DNA of 64,000 bases. Origin: Lycorma delicatula. Taxonomy: Eukaryota > Arthropoda > Insecta > Hemiptera > Fulgoridae. A program made the translations under genes and the position numbers. The notes under the pieces were generated by a model. That model saw only the letters and a list, made by a program, of their open reading frames with translations, did not search any database and was not told the origin of the DNA. The stretch is from contig NC_134455.1 in NCBI RefSeq assembly GCF_047948215.1, positions 103,753,995-103,817,994 on the forward strand. The letters are read 5' to 3'. Shown in pieces: positions 60,401 through 62,994 of the stretch (position 1 is the stretch's first letter; the number at the start of each line of letters is the position of its first letter).

Positions 60401-60497
60401 TTTATATGCTACCTCCAATAATGCATCTTTTGGCCATTCTTGAAACCAGTCAATTGTAGTACAATTTATTAAAGCAGGATATTGTCTCAATCGGATC
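1096..60497 (-). CDS. DNAH2: Axonemal dynein heavy chain (DNAH2-like), 15 internal exons of a longer gene
   Basis: This is an ATP-driven motor of the ciliary/flagellar inner arm. The 15 exons join in frame (2370 bases, about 790 residues; the human family member is about 4400). Residues 1-110 are the end of AAA4. Residues 111-219 are the first stalk helix (CC1), 220-330 the microtubule-binding region, and 331-430 the return helix (CC2). AAA5 follows, with GLPSDSFSTENGIIV near residue 490, then the strut/buttress near 632-680. AAA6 opens around 724 (FFVLND, DPMYQFSL). Every internal junction has GT-AG sites and matching phase, and no exon carries a stop, so the gene looks functional. DNAH2 is chosen over other axonemal paralogues from remembered similarity, especially in stalk, AAA5 and LEAQLLG; a close paralogue is not excluded. 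Introns sum to 57 kb, an unusually diluted gene. In insects such genes act mainly in sperm tails and chordotonal neurons (family knowledge). Confidence 0.85.
1495..2165. mobile_element. Foldback/MITE-like element, copy 1
   Basis: The left arm, from about 1498 (GCAAGTTACGG...), is repeated as a diverged reverse complement ending near 2155 (TAACTTGC). Both arms carry TTATGACG and GACCTGAAAAAT blocks. The centre (about 1750-1980) is A/T-rich with homopolymers. There is no coding capacity, which fits a non-autonomous DNA element. Exact ends and target duplication are not resolved. Confidence 0.6.
2452..2618 (-). mobile_element. LINE-A copy with internal deletion
   Basis: A T-run is followed by GTCTTCAGTCATTTGATGCA, the 3' terminus also seen at 7050 and 51939. 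At about 2582 (CCAAACGT|GAACCTCAC) it jumps directly to endonuclease-coding sequence equal to 9799-9830. About 2.6 kb of element is missing at the joint. The strand follows the T-run (poly-A of the minus-strand transcript). Confidence 0.7.
2930..3475. mobile_element. Foldback/MITE-like element, copy 2
   Basis: Arms of about 230 bases in inverted orientation: the left arm holds GAAATGAAGTCGTAATGAAA and TTTACCTGAAAATTG; the right arm, read on the minus strand, holds GAAATGAGATCC and TTTTACCCGAAATATC. It is the same family as 1495-2165, with about 765 bases between the two copies. Non-coding. Confidence 0.6.
3640..4015 (-). mobile_element. Penelope-like element 3' fragment, inverted
   Basis: Reverse complement of the 3' part of the Penelope-like element at 9946-10350. 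Shared blocks include ATCCTCAGTCA near 3723 and TTGAAATAATTC near 3737, and a corrupted C-terminal reading frame (LEINKNDMKLKVY) matches LEMNKCGIKLNILEK of the other copy. Both copies are diverged, so the relation is old. Confidence 0.65.
4058..5142 (-). mobile_element. Putative solo LTR
   Basis: A 1085-base segment that begins TG and ends CA, flanked on both sides by ATAT (4054-4057 and 5143-5146). Its composition differs from the flanks: about 4690-5140 is richer in G+C than the neighbouring intron. On the minus strand GTATAAATA (4836-4844) looks like a core promoter, so the LTR is placed on that strand. No internal retroelement coding region adjoins it. A 4-bp A/T duplication can arise by chance, so this is a moderate call. 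Confidence 0.45.
5510..6500 (+). mobile_element. Tc1/mariner (DUF4817-type) transposase relic
   Basis: From ATG at 5516: MNPQMKAQSVEWF, later IHSWYDKFKETCTLEHKKGV, GRPRTSDEEMKFI, SPRKSTWRAACELNLP. This is a winged/HTH N-terminus of the type found before IS630/Tc1/mariner catalytic domains. Further on SDEAKFHVSSRVN (first catalytic Asp) and ENPHVILDRIRDSPKIN follow in other frames. Multiple stops and indels show it is dead. Terminal repeats were not recognised; limits are approximate. Confidence 0.65.
7687..8945 (-). pseudogene. LINE-A linker and reverse transcriptase, frameshifted
   Basis: Three open pieces in different frames: 8945-8343 (linker and RT start, GRKAPGID), 8257-8042 (RT finger and palm, GFRKSIGTRE and AFIDLEKAFDNVDW) and 8025-7687 (QQGCPLSPLLFNLYM, FADDVVI with the two catalytic Asp). 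The run of C/T near 8405 is a likely frameshift point. The catalytic residues remain although the frame is lost. Confidence 0.82.
8984..9844 (-). pseudogene. LINE-A endonuclease domain (APE type)
   Basis: A 286-codon open segment of the LINE-A polyprotein. It holds the apurinic-endonuclease fold motifs: E in SEVRWEEEG, GDWNAS, YQIDYIMVKQRF and the catalytic SDHNLV. It would nick the target site and prime reverse transcription. Homology extends upstream of the Met to about 9925 without stops, so the Met is not the true start. The same protein type is often mis-annotated in insects as a craniofacial-development-protein-2-like gene. Confidence 0.85.
10734..10878 (-). CDS. DNAH2: Dynein exon 14 (strut to AAA6)
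   Basis: 145 bases, phase 2 to 0; acceptor TTTTAG, donor GTATGG. It reads LLNESKGSLLDNVELLTTLQ, the conserved LLxxxxGxLLDxxxLxxTLQ block, ending DSARE. The stretch after TLQTS is divergent but keeps the family length. Confidence 0.91.
11630..12450 (-). mobile_element. IS630/Tc1-related DDE transposase relic
   Basis: On the minus strand, broken reading frames give LDETRVHTHYTV-like residues near 12080, DHLIEALIGGDMGFIKGA near 11975, LAIDNAPCHNKKKNNKPPSS near 11830 and KKDIQEWLQKNDPDLTKKEL near 11760. The order LDE-W/VH, GGxxGFI, DNAPxH, DIxxWL fits an insect DDE_3-type transposase family. Several stops make it inactive. Limits are approximate and no terminal repeats were found. Confidence 0.55.
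13345..13425 (-). repeat. SINE fragment (3' body only)
   Basis: TGTTTGGTTAATTGAAACTC, ACTACCAAAGAACGCCAGTA and a CATTCAAAT end match the body of the SINE at 32887-33184 in reverse orientation. The tRNA head and tail are absent or too diverged to see. Confidence 0.55.
14436..15020. mobile_element. MITE with about 130-bp terminal inverted repeats
   Basis: The left arm (14441-14570) contains CCGACTTCAAAAAACAATAA, TTTATTAACTAAAGTAAA and TTTTTGAAGTCAGT. The right arm (14885-15015) is its reverse complement with small changes. The centre is about 300 bases with no coding potential. The GACTTCAAAAA terminal motif occurs widely in insect MITEs (general knowledge). It is non-autonomous; the source transposase is not in the window as far as I can tell. 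Confidence 0.65.
15796..17048 (+). mobile_element. Tc1/mariner-type element with TIRs and TA duplications, decayed
   Basis: 1253 bases. The left end CAGGGCGTTTCATAATGTTC and the inverted right end CAGAGCGTTTCATAATGTTC form TIRs of about 22 bases; TA flanks at 15794-15795 and 17049-17050. The transposase gene starts at 15981. An open N-terminal part (DUF4817-type HTH: SIRAWYKQFSETGCLCKQKS, TGRPSTSE) is followed by a frameshift near 16405, FSDEATFHISGK (first Asp), FQQDGCPAHF (second Asp), an in-frame TGA, and WPPRSPDLTSCNFFLWG, in which the third acidic residue is Asn. About 65 bases are missing before FQQDG. Not able to transpose by itself. Confidence 0.85.
15981..16409 (+). pseudogene. Transposase N-terminal fragment (DUF4817-like HTH)
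   Basis: 142 codons. It carries a helix-turn-helix pair: VQRAFRLKFHKGPPSDNSIR and a second motif around AGRELGIPKTTVWAVLRKRL, which bind the terminal inverted repeats in this superfamily. The frame is lost just before the catalytic domain, so the protein ends early with an unrelated tail. Confidence 0.75.
17487..18110 (-). pseudogene. DD41D transposase catalytic domain
   Basis: 207 codons that include the whole catalytic triad, Asp in SDEAHF, Asp in QQDGATSH and Asp in ACDYFLWG. It encodes a cut-and-paste DDE/RNase H-fold domain. The Met at its start is internal to the original protein; the ancestral frame continues upstream into the helix-turn-helix portion at 18265-18633 past a frameshift and a TGA. 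Confidence 0.82.
18265..18633 (-). pseudogene. DD41D transposase DNA-binding domain
   Basis: 122 codons. MNPWSGAQRAFAIKAFYKNN begins the conserved part (a Met upstream at 18633 is probably not used). AREFCRHFNLGRHDRVPSAH-type helices follow, then IKTWTSNFEETGSAMKKK and RRLSASLQLHSSSV. It ends at a TGA where an Arg codon (CGA) would be expected. Confidence 0.78.
19030..19680 (-). pseudogene. Transposase relic inside the long-TIR element
   Basis: Minus-strand frames with stops give LQHISVSWYQISCMKLHEKW, IGRRGPVPWPA and SSDLNPLDLYLWG, which correspond to the second and third catalytic regions of Tc1/mariner-type transposases. Strong decay; it agrees with an older age than the element inserted in its left arm. 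Confidence 0.6.
20826..20958 (-). CDS. DNAH2: Dynein exon 13 (strut/buttress)
   Basis: 133 bases, phase 1 to 2; acceptor TTTTTAG, donor GTGAGG. It encodes LEAQLLGIVVRKEKPQLEEQ, then a short helix ending LEDDILR. Family: LEAQLLG, VVRKExPxLEEQ. It is flanked by the 9.9-kb intron 13. Confidence 0.92.
20959..22773. other. Intron 12 of the dynein gene (1.8 kb)
   Basis: AT-rich, no repeat or coding segment that I can identify. Short open frames (for instance 21979-22188 minus) have no recognisable motif and AT-driven composition. Confidence 0.8.
22774..22923 (-). CDS. DNAH2: Dynein exon 12 (AAA5)
   Basis: 150 bases, phase 1 to 1; acceptor TCTTTAG, donor GTAATG. It reads FKLFLTTKIGNPHFSPEI then LVNFAIKEEG, equal to the family's FRxYxTTKLxNPHYxPE...VNFAVKExG. 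Divergent in its first ten residues but without stops. Confidence 0.9.
24481..24762 (+). other. Unassigned 93-codon open frame in intron 11
   Basis: A basic, Lys-rich product (KKSIKKDAYLFYNNLCSSYS, LSKKEKAKFLLLNWKTKGR). No family recognised; no nearby promoter or poly-A signal that I trust. It may be a relic of a mobile element or chance. It is antisense to the host gene. Confidence 0.15.
25250..25935 (+). mobile_element. Mariner transposase relic
   Basis: Frames broken by stops give FDPESNCQSMEWKHQN (catalytic region: normally DETW...SMEWKH), DYLEEQCTL-like and near 25718 ILLHDN, the second Asp of mariner. Immediately followed by the 5' part of LINE-A, with no target duplication recognised at the joint. 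Confidence 0.6.
25940..28735 (+). mobile_element. LINE-A (RTE-like) copy 2, plus strand, heavily mutated
   Basis: Same family as 7038-9922 and collinear with it: leader (GGATCTCCTGGTGGGGACTA at 26007), endonuclease (26045-26830: ILRVGAWNIRSL, IINSASNIGQAGIGFVMN), linker (27110-27331: VEKCSEVEREMIIDKIDRAY), RT (27420-28090: LNGRKAPGIDGISVELL, EGQFGFRISIGTREAI) and the 3' end GCATCAGACCAGTCAAATGA (28687). The usual FADD box is lost (near 28055) and many stops are present. It extends further 5' than copy 1. Sense orientation is opposite to the host gene. Confidence 0.82.
29424..29574 (-). CDS. DNAH2: Dynein exon 11 (AAA5)
   Basis: 151 bases, phase 0 to 1; acceptor TCACAG, donor GTTAGT. It reads GLVVLDL, then GTPVLIQNVSEVLDPSLTPV, equal to the family's PVLLQNVxExLDPxLxPVL. 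Confidence 0.93.
29575..32076. other. Intron 10 of the dynein gene (2.5 kb)
   Basis: Contains an R1/LOA-like LINE 3' end at 29800-30530. From 30531 to 32076 nothing is identified; small open frames there (for example 30833-31021) are AT-driven and lack motifs. Confidence 0.82.
29800..30530 (-). mobile_element. R1/LOA-like non-LTR retrotransposon, 3' end
   Basis: On the minus strand 30506-30141 reads RWISPNWYITQFLSGHGAFR then LCSDCGVDDIVDHVLYVCP, the cysteine-rich C-terminal module (C-C-H-C) typical of R1/LOA-class reverse transcriptases; RVVKELERVNSFLDL follows downstream of a TAA at about 30140. The 3' part to about 29800 is GC-richer than the host intron. It is 5'-truncated just upstream of 30530. 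It is not a dynein exon: exons 10 and 11 join in frame without it. Confidence 0.65.
32077..32292 (-). CDS. DNAH2: Dynein exon 10 (AAA5 core)
   Basis: 216 bases, 72 codons, phase 0; acceptor CAACAG, donor GTGATT. It has WNIQGLPSDSFSTENGIIV then RWPLVIDPQCQAWRWIKN, among the best conserved dynein segments. The end (NKEGPM) joins exon 11 GLVVLDL in frame, matching the family's WIKN...GLKVIDL. Confidence 0.94.
32887..33184 (+). mobile_element. tRNA-derived SINE with perfect 14-bp target duplication
   Basis: AGCTTTGAGGAGTA is present at 32873-32886 and again at 33185-33198, a clear target-site duplication. The head holds a pol III A-box-like TGGTCTAGTGGTGAAC and a B-box-like TTCCAGCATTCAAGTCC. 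The body contains TTCTTTGGTGGTTGGATTTC, and an A-rich tail (GGAAAAAGAAAGAA) ends it. Copies are also at 13345, 45406 and 47866. Confidence 0.85.
33787..34210 (-). mobile_element. Jockey/CR1-like LINE endonuclease N-terminus fragment
   Basis: Minus strand from about 34195: MNIIQWNIQDLQSHIEDIRV, then SGGVAIFIQD-like and TIVGDVNAHHISWGS at 33810. IQWNI near the start and GDxNAHHxxWGS are the APE-type endonuclease signature of Jockey-group LINEs. Frameshifts break it; RT is absent. Confidence 0.65.
34454..34666 (-). CDS. DNAH2: Dynein exon 9 (CC2 end and AAA5 entry)
   Basis: 213 bases, 71 codons, phase 0 to 0; acceptor ATTATAG, donor GTACTT. It has LKLERAGQLLSGLSGERVRW (end of CC2) then GDCLLGTAFVSYMGPFL (start of AAA5), both standard axonemal dynein signatures. 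Confidence 0.93.
34667..35294. other. Intron 8 of the dynein gene (628 bp)
   Basis: AT-rich, without recognised repeats. One of the few introns apparently free of transposon sequence. Confidence 0.85.
35295..35466 (-). CDS. DNAH2: Dynein exon 8 (stalk CC2)
   Basis: 172 bases; one base completes Arg from exon 7, then 57 codons. Acceptor AATAG, donor GTATGG. It reads VAPKKAKLDEALKSLHEKQA then LAEAMAKLEELQRLLEKL, a long heptad-like, K/E/L-rich helix with no breaks, as expected for the returning stalk helix. Confidence 0.92.
35467..36373. other. Intron 7 of the dynein gene (907 bp)
   Basis: AT-rich; no repeat or motif recognised. The plus-strand open frame at 35760-36002 has no recognisable product. 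Confidence 0.85.
36374..36540 (-). CDS. DNAH2: Dynein exon 7 (microtubule-binding domain, second part)
   Basis: 167 bases from phase 0 to phase 2; acceptor TTTCAG, donor GTAAGA. It encodes LKDFDKDHISDKTLKKI, then SVAAKSLCLWVRAIEKYG, the typical AAKSLCxWVRAxExYG end of the stalk tip before CC2 begins. Confidence 0.92.
36541..37450. other. Intron 6 of the dynein gene (910 bp) with a (TA)n tract
   Basis: Contains the dinucleotide tract 36882-36942; otherwise nothing recognised. Confidence 0.85.
36882..36942. repeat. (TA)n microsatellite
   Basis: About 30 uninterrupted TA units, the longest simple repeat in the window. Tracts of this kind are length-unstable and may form cruciforms. Confidence 0.95.
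37451..37615 (-). CDS. DNAH2: Dynein exon 6 (start of microtubule-binding domain)
   Basis: 165 bases, 55 codons, phase 0 to 0; acceptor TCTAG, donor GTCAGT. ALEALNKKDITEIRSYGRPP is the conserved junction from CC1 to the microtubule-binding region; EPTWAEAKRQLGDVNF follows. No stops or gaps. Confidence 0.92.
39388..39428. repeat. (TA)n followed by poly-T
   Basis: About 12 TA units followed by an 18-T run. It could be the A-rich tail of a lost minus-strand retroelement, or a simple tract. Confidence 0.85.
41727..42128 (+). pseudogene. LINE-B reverse transcriptase palm
   Basis: 133 codons of RT with motif A (FVDFKRAYDCI), motif B (RQGDGLPPLLFN) and motif C (GFADDLTLL) intact, including the catalytic Asp residues. 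The fragment ends at a TAA directly after LLANNIQ, inside the domain. Confidence 0.8.
42263..42985 (+). pseudogene. LINE-B C-terminal segment
   Basis: 240 codons open to the natural-looking 3' end. KFKHLGEIITY, YKTVVQPEVTYERETLF, RRIVRTCINKKHQ, ISFFGHLIRTLE, then a Lys/Arg-rich tail. It corresponds to the region downstream of the RT thumb in RTE-like elements and aligns with 49319-48733 and 53883-53464 on the minus strand. Confidence 0.75.
43055..43084. repeat. (TA)n microsatellite after LINE-B
   Basis: About 13 TA units just beyond the 3' tail of LINE-B copy 1; it may have expanded from the element's A/T-rich tail. Confidence 0.9.
43196..43930 (+). mobile_element. LINE 3' relic of a third family (FADD-box to C-terminus)
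   Basis: LRVTDDVVLFSQVPEKLRRH (RT motif C, FADD changed to VTDD), later ALKRKFQSLHPA, AGHVANRTVGRWTKLALEW-like, RPQKRPKACWIDNIIKYIG, then DWKRAEETFILQWFNN. This is the usual end of RTE-class polyproteins (GHVAR...RWT...KRP...RW.DDI). Frames shift repeatedly. No poly-A recognised. Confidence 0.6.
44552..44748 (-). CDS. DNAH2: Dynein exon 5 (stalk CC1, second part)
   Basis: 197 bases, phase 1 to 0; acceptor ATTCCAG. It contains NQKREADDQQKAVSARS and ALEEAML, diagnostic of the stalk coiled coil (QQKREADEQQKAV in the family). The donor is GTTGGT, weaker than the others; using it puts the last Leu codon directly before ALEALNKKD of exon 6, which matches the expected family spacing. Confidence 0.88.
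45406..45662 (-). mobile_element. tRNA-derived SINE, minus orientation
   Basis: Reverse complement of the family at 32887: TTAGCCTCTGGGAATTACCA, CCCAACCACCAAAGAACACC and a CTTCCAAATCAGCTCATTTG head. The 5' tRNA A-box region is lost or diverged, so it is probably 5'-truncated. Confidence 0.75.
46090..47045 (+). pseudogene. Relic of an uncharacterised dispersed arthropod gene family
   Basis: Broken frames give ESEYEVAIEF, DDPTFKLESSS, NPHLITQ (46190-46280) and, 550 bases later, LKLHFLTLNLNFFLDNLGAI and ARILLLDIKQGC (46850-47030). I associate this order (NPHL near the N-terminus; an N/G-x-LKIHFL...DNLGAV...ME block near the C-terminus) with a multi-copy uncharacterised insect ORF that behaves like a mobile element. 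Family name not known to me. GCCGGCCTCTGTGGCCGG at 46292-46309 is a GC-rich stem-loop that looks like a separate insertion junction. Confidence 0.4.
47866..48159 (-). mobile_element. tRNA-derived SINE, minus orientation, full length
   Basis: It contains the complete head: on the minus strand CTGGTCTAGTGGTTAACTC (A box) and AAGGTTCAAATCCTAG (B box, canonical GGTTCAAATCC), then the body CCCAACCACCAAATAACACT (plus) and the T-rich tail complement at 47866-47875. No clear target duplication found. Confidence 0.82.
48446..49345 (-). mobile_element. LINE-B copy 2, 5'-truncated, with poly-A
   Basis: A 14-T run at 48449-48462 is the poly-A of a minus-strand insertion. Coding relic: 49319-48939 MNKIGLKISYERTKMMAIDP, KYLGEIITCN, HYKTVVKPVITYTSETLF, then 48978-48733 RKILRTCINKKYKHENQY, KRISFCAHLLRLPQDR. 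It aligns with 42220-42985 of copy 1 but is clearly a different subfamily (many substitutions). Truncated just after the RT domain. Confidence 0.82.
50060..50190 (-). CDS. DNAH2: Dynein exon 4 (stalk CC1, first part)
   Basis: 131 bases; one base completes the split codon from exon 3 and one base is left for exon 5. Acceptor TATAG, donor GTAGTT. It reads KRKELAESANKLRNGLSKIDE then TRVKVEEMSVELE, the charged helix that starts the dynein stalk. The length agrees with the family without gaps as far as I can recall. Confidence 0.9.
50565..50705 (+). repeat. tRNA-like SINE head of a second family
   Basis: ATGGCAGAGTGGTAGTGTC (A-box-like) and GGGTTCAAATCCTGGTCAGA (canonical B box) lie 30-45 bases apart, followed by a unique body and an A-run at 50705-50711. 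It is not an intact tRNA: the acceptor stem arms do not pair, and no CCA-compatible end is visible. Different from the SINE at 32887. Confidence 0.55.
51204..52117. repeat. Tandem duplication, unit 1
   Basis: About 914 bases that reappear with an offset of 919 at 52123-53036. The unit includes 51205-51930 (unassigned intron DNA) and 51939-52117 (3' end of a LINE-A copy on the minus strand, cut mid-element). I found no differences on direct reading of several hundred bases. Confidence 0.9.
51939..52117 (-). mobile_element. LINE-A 3' end inside duplication unit 1
   Basis: GTCTTCAGGCATTTGACTGG after an 8-T run is the LINE-A 3' terminus. It stops at the duplication seam, so this is a by-product of duplication and not a separate insertion. 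Confidence 0.85.
52123..53036. repeat. Tandem duplication, unit 2
   Basis: Copy of 51204-52117. Here the LINE-A part continues without a break past 53036 (CAGGATACCTTAATATG), so this unit keeps the original right-hand junction, and unit 1 ends at CAGGATA followed by TTTATTATTTATTTACACAG, the duplication seam. Confidence 0.9.
52858..53316 (-). mobile_element. LINE-A copy 3, 5'-truncated
   Basis: Homologous to 7049-7520 of LINE-A copy 1. The minus-strand frame 53312-52911 is open over 133 codons: MFTSKMNLNVRKRFLKVYVW, SVALYGSETWTIGVPEKKQL, GHILRYPG. Compared with copy 1 at the same place it is the better preserved reading frame. Confidence 0.85.
53458..56040 (-). mobile_element. LINE-B copy 3, nearly full length
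   Basis: The minus strand gives, from the 5' side: a leader with GTTGGTTC-like repeats near 55850, endonuclease start (55681-55439: MQTGKLKIITSLMDQHKILI, MVLQEIRTPWN), RT pieces (motif B and C region near 54480-54340 and FIDFKKAYD-like near 54620), and the C-terminus (53883-53464: RRLGFFGHMRMQDSRLLKQL). The 3' end (GGACTGACTAAAGTGATCCT on the minus strand) resembles the 3' ends of the other LINE-B copies. Broken by many stops. It abuts LINE-A copy 3 by about 140 bases. Confidence 0.72.
56130..56275 (-). CDS. DNAH2: Dynein exon 3 (end of AAA4, entry to stalk)
   Basis: 146 bases from phase 0 to phase 2, with a TTTTAG acceptor and a GTAAGT donor. It contains LELKRHNYVTPTNYLELVAGY, matching the highly conserved RHNYVTPTxYLEL motif that precedes the coiled-coil stalk in axonemal dynein heavy chains. 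The preceding IHVSVSQTSRLV is the family's usual helix. Confidence 0.9.
56276..56867. other. Intron 2 of the dynein gene (592 bp)
   Basis: AT-rich, nothing recognised. The plus-strand open frame 56209-56439 is a shadow that overlaps exon 3. Confidence 0.85.
56868..56906 (-). CDS. DNAH2: Dynein exon 2 (39-bp microexon)
   Basis: 39 bases, phase 0 to 0, encoding 13 residues (EENLDDKVGMSKQ) between a TTACAG acceptor and a GTAAATG donor. It bridges the AAA4 piece of exon 1 and exon 3 in frame. The peptide is poorly conserved compared with the DNAH2 family, where I remember a shorter link, so it could be a lineage-specific insertion or be skipped in some transcripts; since 39 is divisible by three, skipping would keep the frame. 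Confidence 0.65.
56907..60352. other. Intron 1 of the window (3.4 kb)
   Basis: Contains a very decayed RT relic at 57430-58420. 56907-57420 and 58420-60352 are AT-rich with no recognised feature; a short GTCAAATG/TGTCAAA repetition at 58595-58645 is too small to classify. Confidence 0.8.
57430..58420 (-). mobile_element. Decayed LINE reverse transcriptase relic
   Basis: Minus strand: QGCCLSLTLFETYVVKI near 58035 (RT motif B, normally QGCxLSPxLFNxY) and IRFVDDIVLLENEE near 57925 (motif C). The surrounding frame is full of stops. Family not resolved; orientation same as the host gene. Confidence 0.6.
60353..60497 (-). CDS. DNAH2: Dynein exon 1 in window (AAA4 C-terminal part)
   Basis: 145 bases: one base completing a codon, then 48 codons. 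The acceptor is a TTTCAG just above 60497 and the donor is GTGAGT directly below 60353. It reads YPALINCTTIDWFQEWP, the strongly conserved AAA4 segment of axonemal dynein heavy chains, then DALLEVAYKFL. A donor two bases earlier would break the frame into exon 2; the CCTAGG|GTGAGT choice keeps phase 0. No exon further upstream is recognised in the window, so the preceding exon should lie beyond 64000. Confidence 0.87.
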
Positions 60498-60699
60498 CTG
60501 AAATGATTACAGGTTAATTTATAAAAAAGTAAGTACATTTTAAGAAAACTAGCTTCCAAAAACTATATTATGAGTTCAGAGCTCTTATATGCTGCTCATT
60601 CTTATTAGTCATAATATTTTTTCACAACAAAGGTTTATAATGAGATAATCACATCATGCATCTTAACATACTCCTCTTAAATCTTCCTATCCTACCCCC

Positions 60700-61480
60700 T
60701 CCTTCTGTTTCTTTCCTATCTTCTACAAGTTCCTCTTTTTGCTATCTGTCCCTCACTGTCCTATCTCATTCATATCTTCCTTGGTATACTCAATTTCTCC
60801 ATTCTCGTCACAACTCCATACTATATCACCTTCATCCATACTATTTTATCTTATAGATAAAATATCTATTTTAAGTTACTCCTACACCTAATTCTGGAAT
60901 AATTGATTTTTAATTCTCTTCGTTCTCTTATTGACATTTTACTTCTGAGGAATTTGATTTAATTTGGGTCTGCATTTTACTTATACTTGTATTTATATTT
61001 TTCTTTTCTTAATTATAGATCTCAGCTGTGTATCAAGTATTGGCCTGGAATAAGCCTGATCTTAGTTTTCTGTGGCACTTCCTTATTCCTGATCAAACTT
61101 TTAACATATTTCACAAATGCTTGAACATGTTCTAAGGTTTTTTTTTTCTATTTTGTCTAATATACTCTTTGAATATACTTCCTAGAAATTTAAAAGTATC
61201 CACCTTCCTCAACTATTTTTCTTTAACCATTGTTTCACATGCTCGTTTATTCCCATACTTGTAATACTACTACTTGTACCTCATGCTCCTTAGTTCTAAA
61301 TCTCATTCCTAGTTGTAGTATTTTACTGCCTCACATTTCTCAGAATTAAATTTCATTCAACATTGCTCCACTATTTCTTTTCAAACATTCCTGAACTTAT
61401 TTTAACTGTTTTTCACACAACTTGCTAACACCATTGACCTGTTTCTTCAACAACATTTTCAGCAGAAATCATCTCTATTT
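60700..61480 (-). mobile_element. Possible LINE relic (post-RT region)
   Basis: On the minus strand SEKCEAVKYYN (near 61340) and VDTFKFLGSIFKEYIRQNRK (near 61215) resemble the end of RT followed by the VxxFxYLGS motif of RTE/CR1-class elements. Very decayed, and outside these two motifs I cannot align it. Confidence 0.35.
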
Positions 61481-61539
61481 TATCCATAACCACAATAAAT
61501 AACAATTCTTTCCATATTCTACATAGAATATTTTCTATA

Positions 61540-62260
61540 ACAGAAAAAGAACATGATTGAAGTGTGCCGCAATCTTCTAGGGCGAATTGAAACTAATTCT
61601 GATTTTCTAAAAATATCTTTACTGGTGATGAAGCTTGGATATCTGAGTACTACCCAGAAGCAAAATGCCAGAGCAAGGAGTGGCACACTTCAAATTCACC
61701 ACATCCCAAAAAAGCAAAAATGGGCAAATCAAAGCCATGCTAATTTGTTCCTTCAATAGTAATGAAATTTTCCATAAGGAGTTTTGCCTACAGGGCAGAC
61801 TTTAAATCAATATGTTTACTGAGAAATTCTTGAAAGACAGCGGAAAAGAGTTGCCCACGTGAGACCAGCCATCAAAGACAACTGGATGCTGCTTCATAAC
61901 AATGCACCTTGTCACACTGCACTTTCAATTAATGAGTTTTTGGCAACGATTAACATTGTAGTTCCTCTACCACCTTATTCACCTGACTTGAGTCCCTGTG
62001 ACGTTTTCCTGTCCCTGATTTTAAAAACCACCTCAACTGGACACTATTTTGGAACAGTAGAAAACATTAAAAAGATGTAACCAACTATCTGAAGGATATT
62101 CTGGTTTCTAAGTTCCAACACTGCTATGAAGAATGGGAAAACCATTTGAAGTGTTGCATGGCTTCCCAAGGGAACTATTTGGAAGGTGATAGAGTCCATG
62201 TATAATTGGATTGTAAATAAAAAGTTTTTTCTGAACCGATCACATTACTTTATTTATAGA
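61540..62260 (+). mobile_element. Mariner transposase relic, 5'-truncated
   Basis: VCRNLLGRIETNSDFLK, LVMKLGYLSTTQKQNARARS (normally TGDETW..QYDPETKRQS), VRPAIKDNWMLLHNNAPCHT, PPYSPDLSPCDVFLSL and FQHCYEEWENHLKCCMASQG-like frames occur in order. The second catalytic Asp (HDNAPCH) is Asn here. The right end near AAAAAGTTTTTTCTGAACCG (62220-62239) looks like the usual 3' flank; the N-terminal third is missing. Dead copy. Confidence 0.75.
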
Positions 62261-62264
62261 CCTC

Positions 62265-62271
<7 letters not shown>

Positions 62272-62301
<30 letters not shown>
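62272..62301. repeat. (TA)n microsatellite at the mariner 3' end
   Basis: About 14 TA units directly downstream of the mariner relic. Expansion of a TA target duplication is a possible origin (inference). Confidence 0.9.
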
Positions 62302-62303
<2 letters not shown>

Positions 62304-62994
62304 TTAAAAAAATTATTTATAGTGTTTTTTAAGTTAAAATATTTTTTTCAAAATGATTATTTATTTTGAAATATATTAAAACCATGCTTCCATTGTTCAC
62401 TGGAATGACTTTTAAAATCCACTTGTGTAGAATAATGTATAAATCCCCTTGTATGCATAATTAAATATAAATAAAATAACCATCTTTATGAAACTAAACA
62501 TTAAATAAAACACTTTTTTTTAGTTGATTTAAAAATGTAAAATTAATACTTCAATTCTTTAAATTTCGATCTTTTGTGACGTCAGTACAACATTAATTTT
62601 CTAACTCTAAATTTGGCATAAATTTCAAATGTTGAATTTTTAAGATATAATTATTTTACAAGTTAATTTATCTATTTTTATTTAAAATATTTTATTTTAA
62701 TTTAAATATGACTTGGTTTCAAAGGAACACAAAGAAAAGAAATCTGTTTCTTTACAAGACTAAGAAAAGGAAAAAGAATAATCAGTGAACATACACTACT
62801 ACTGAGAGTGAGCTAAGACTCAAATCCAGGTATTTTTTGTAAGTTTTCTAAGTTATTATGTGAAAATAATTTCATTAATATAAAACAGGTACTAAGTACT
62901 ACTATTAAACTGTAACAAATCAATGAATAAATAAATGTTAATTTCAAAAAAATAAAAAATATCTTCATTTTATAGAAATTGGTGGAAAGACTTT

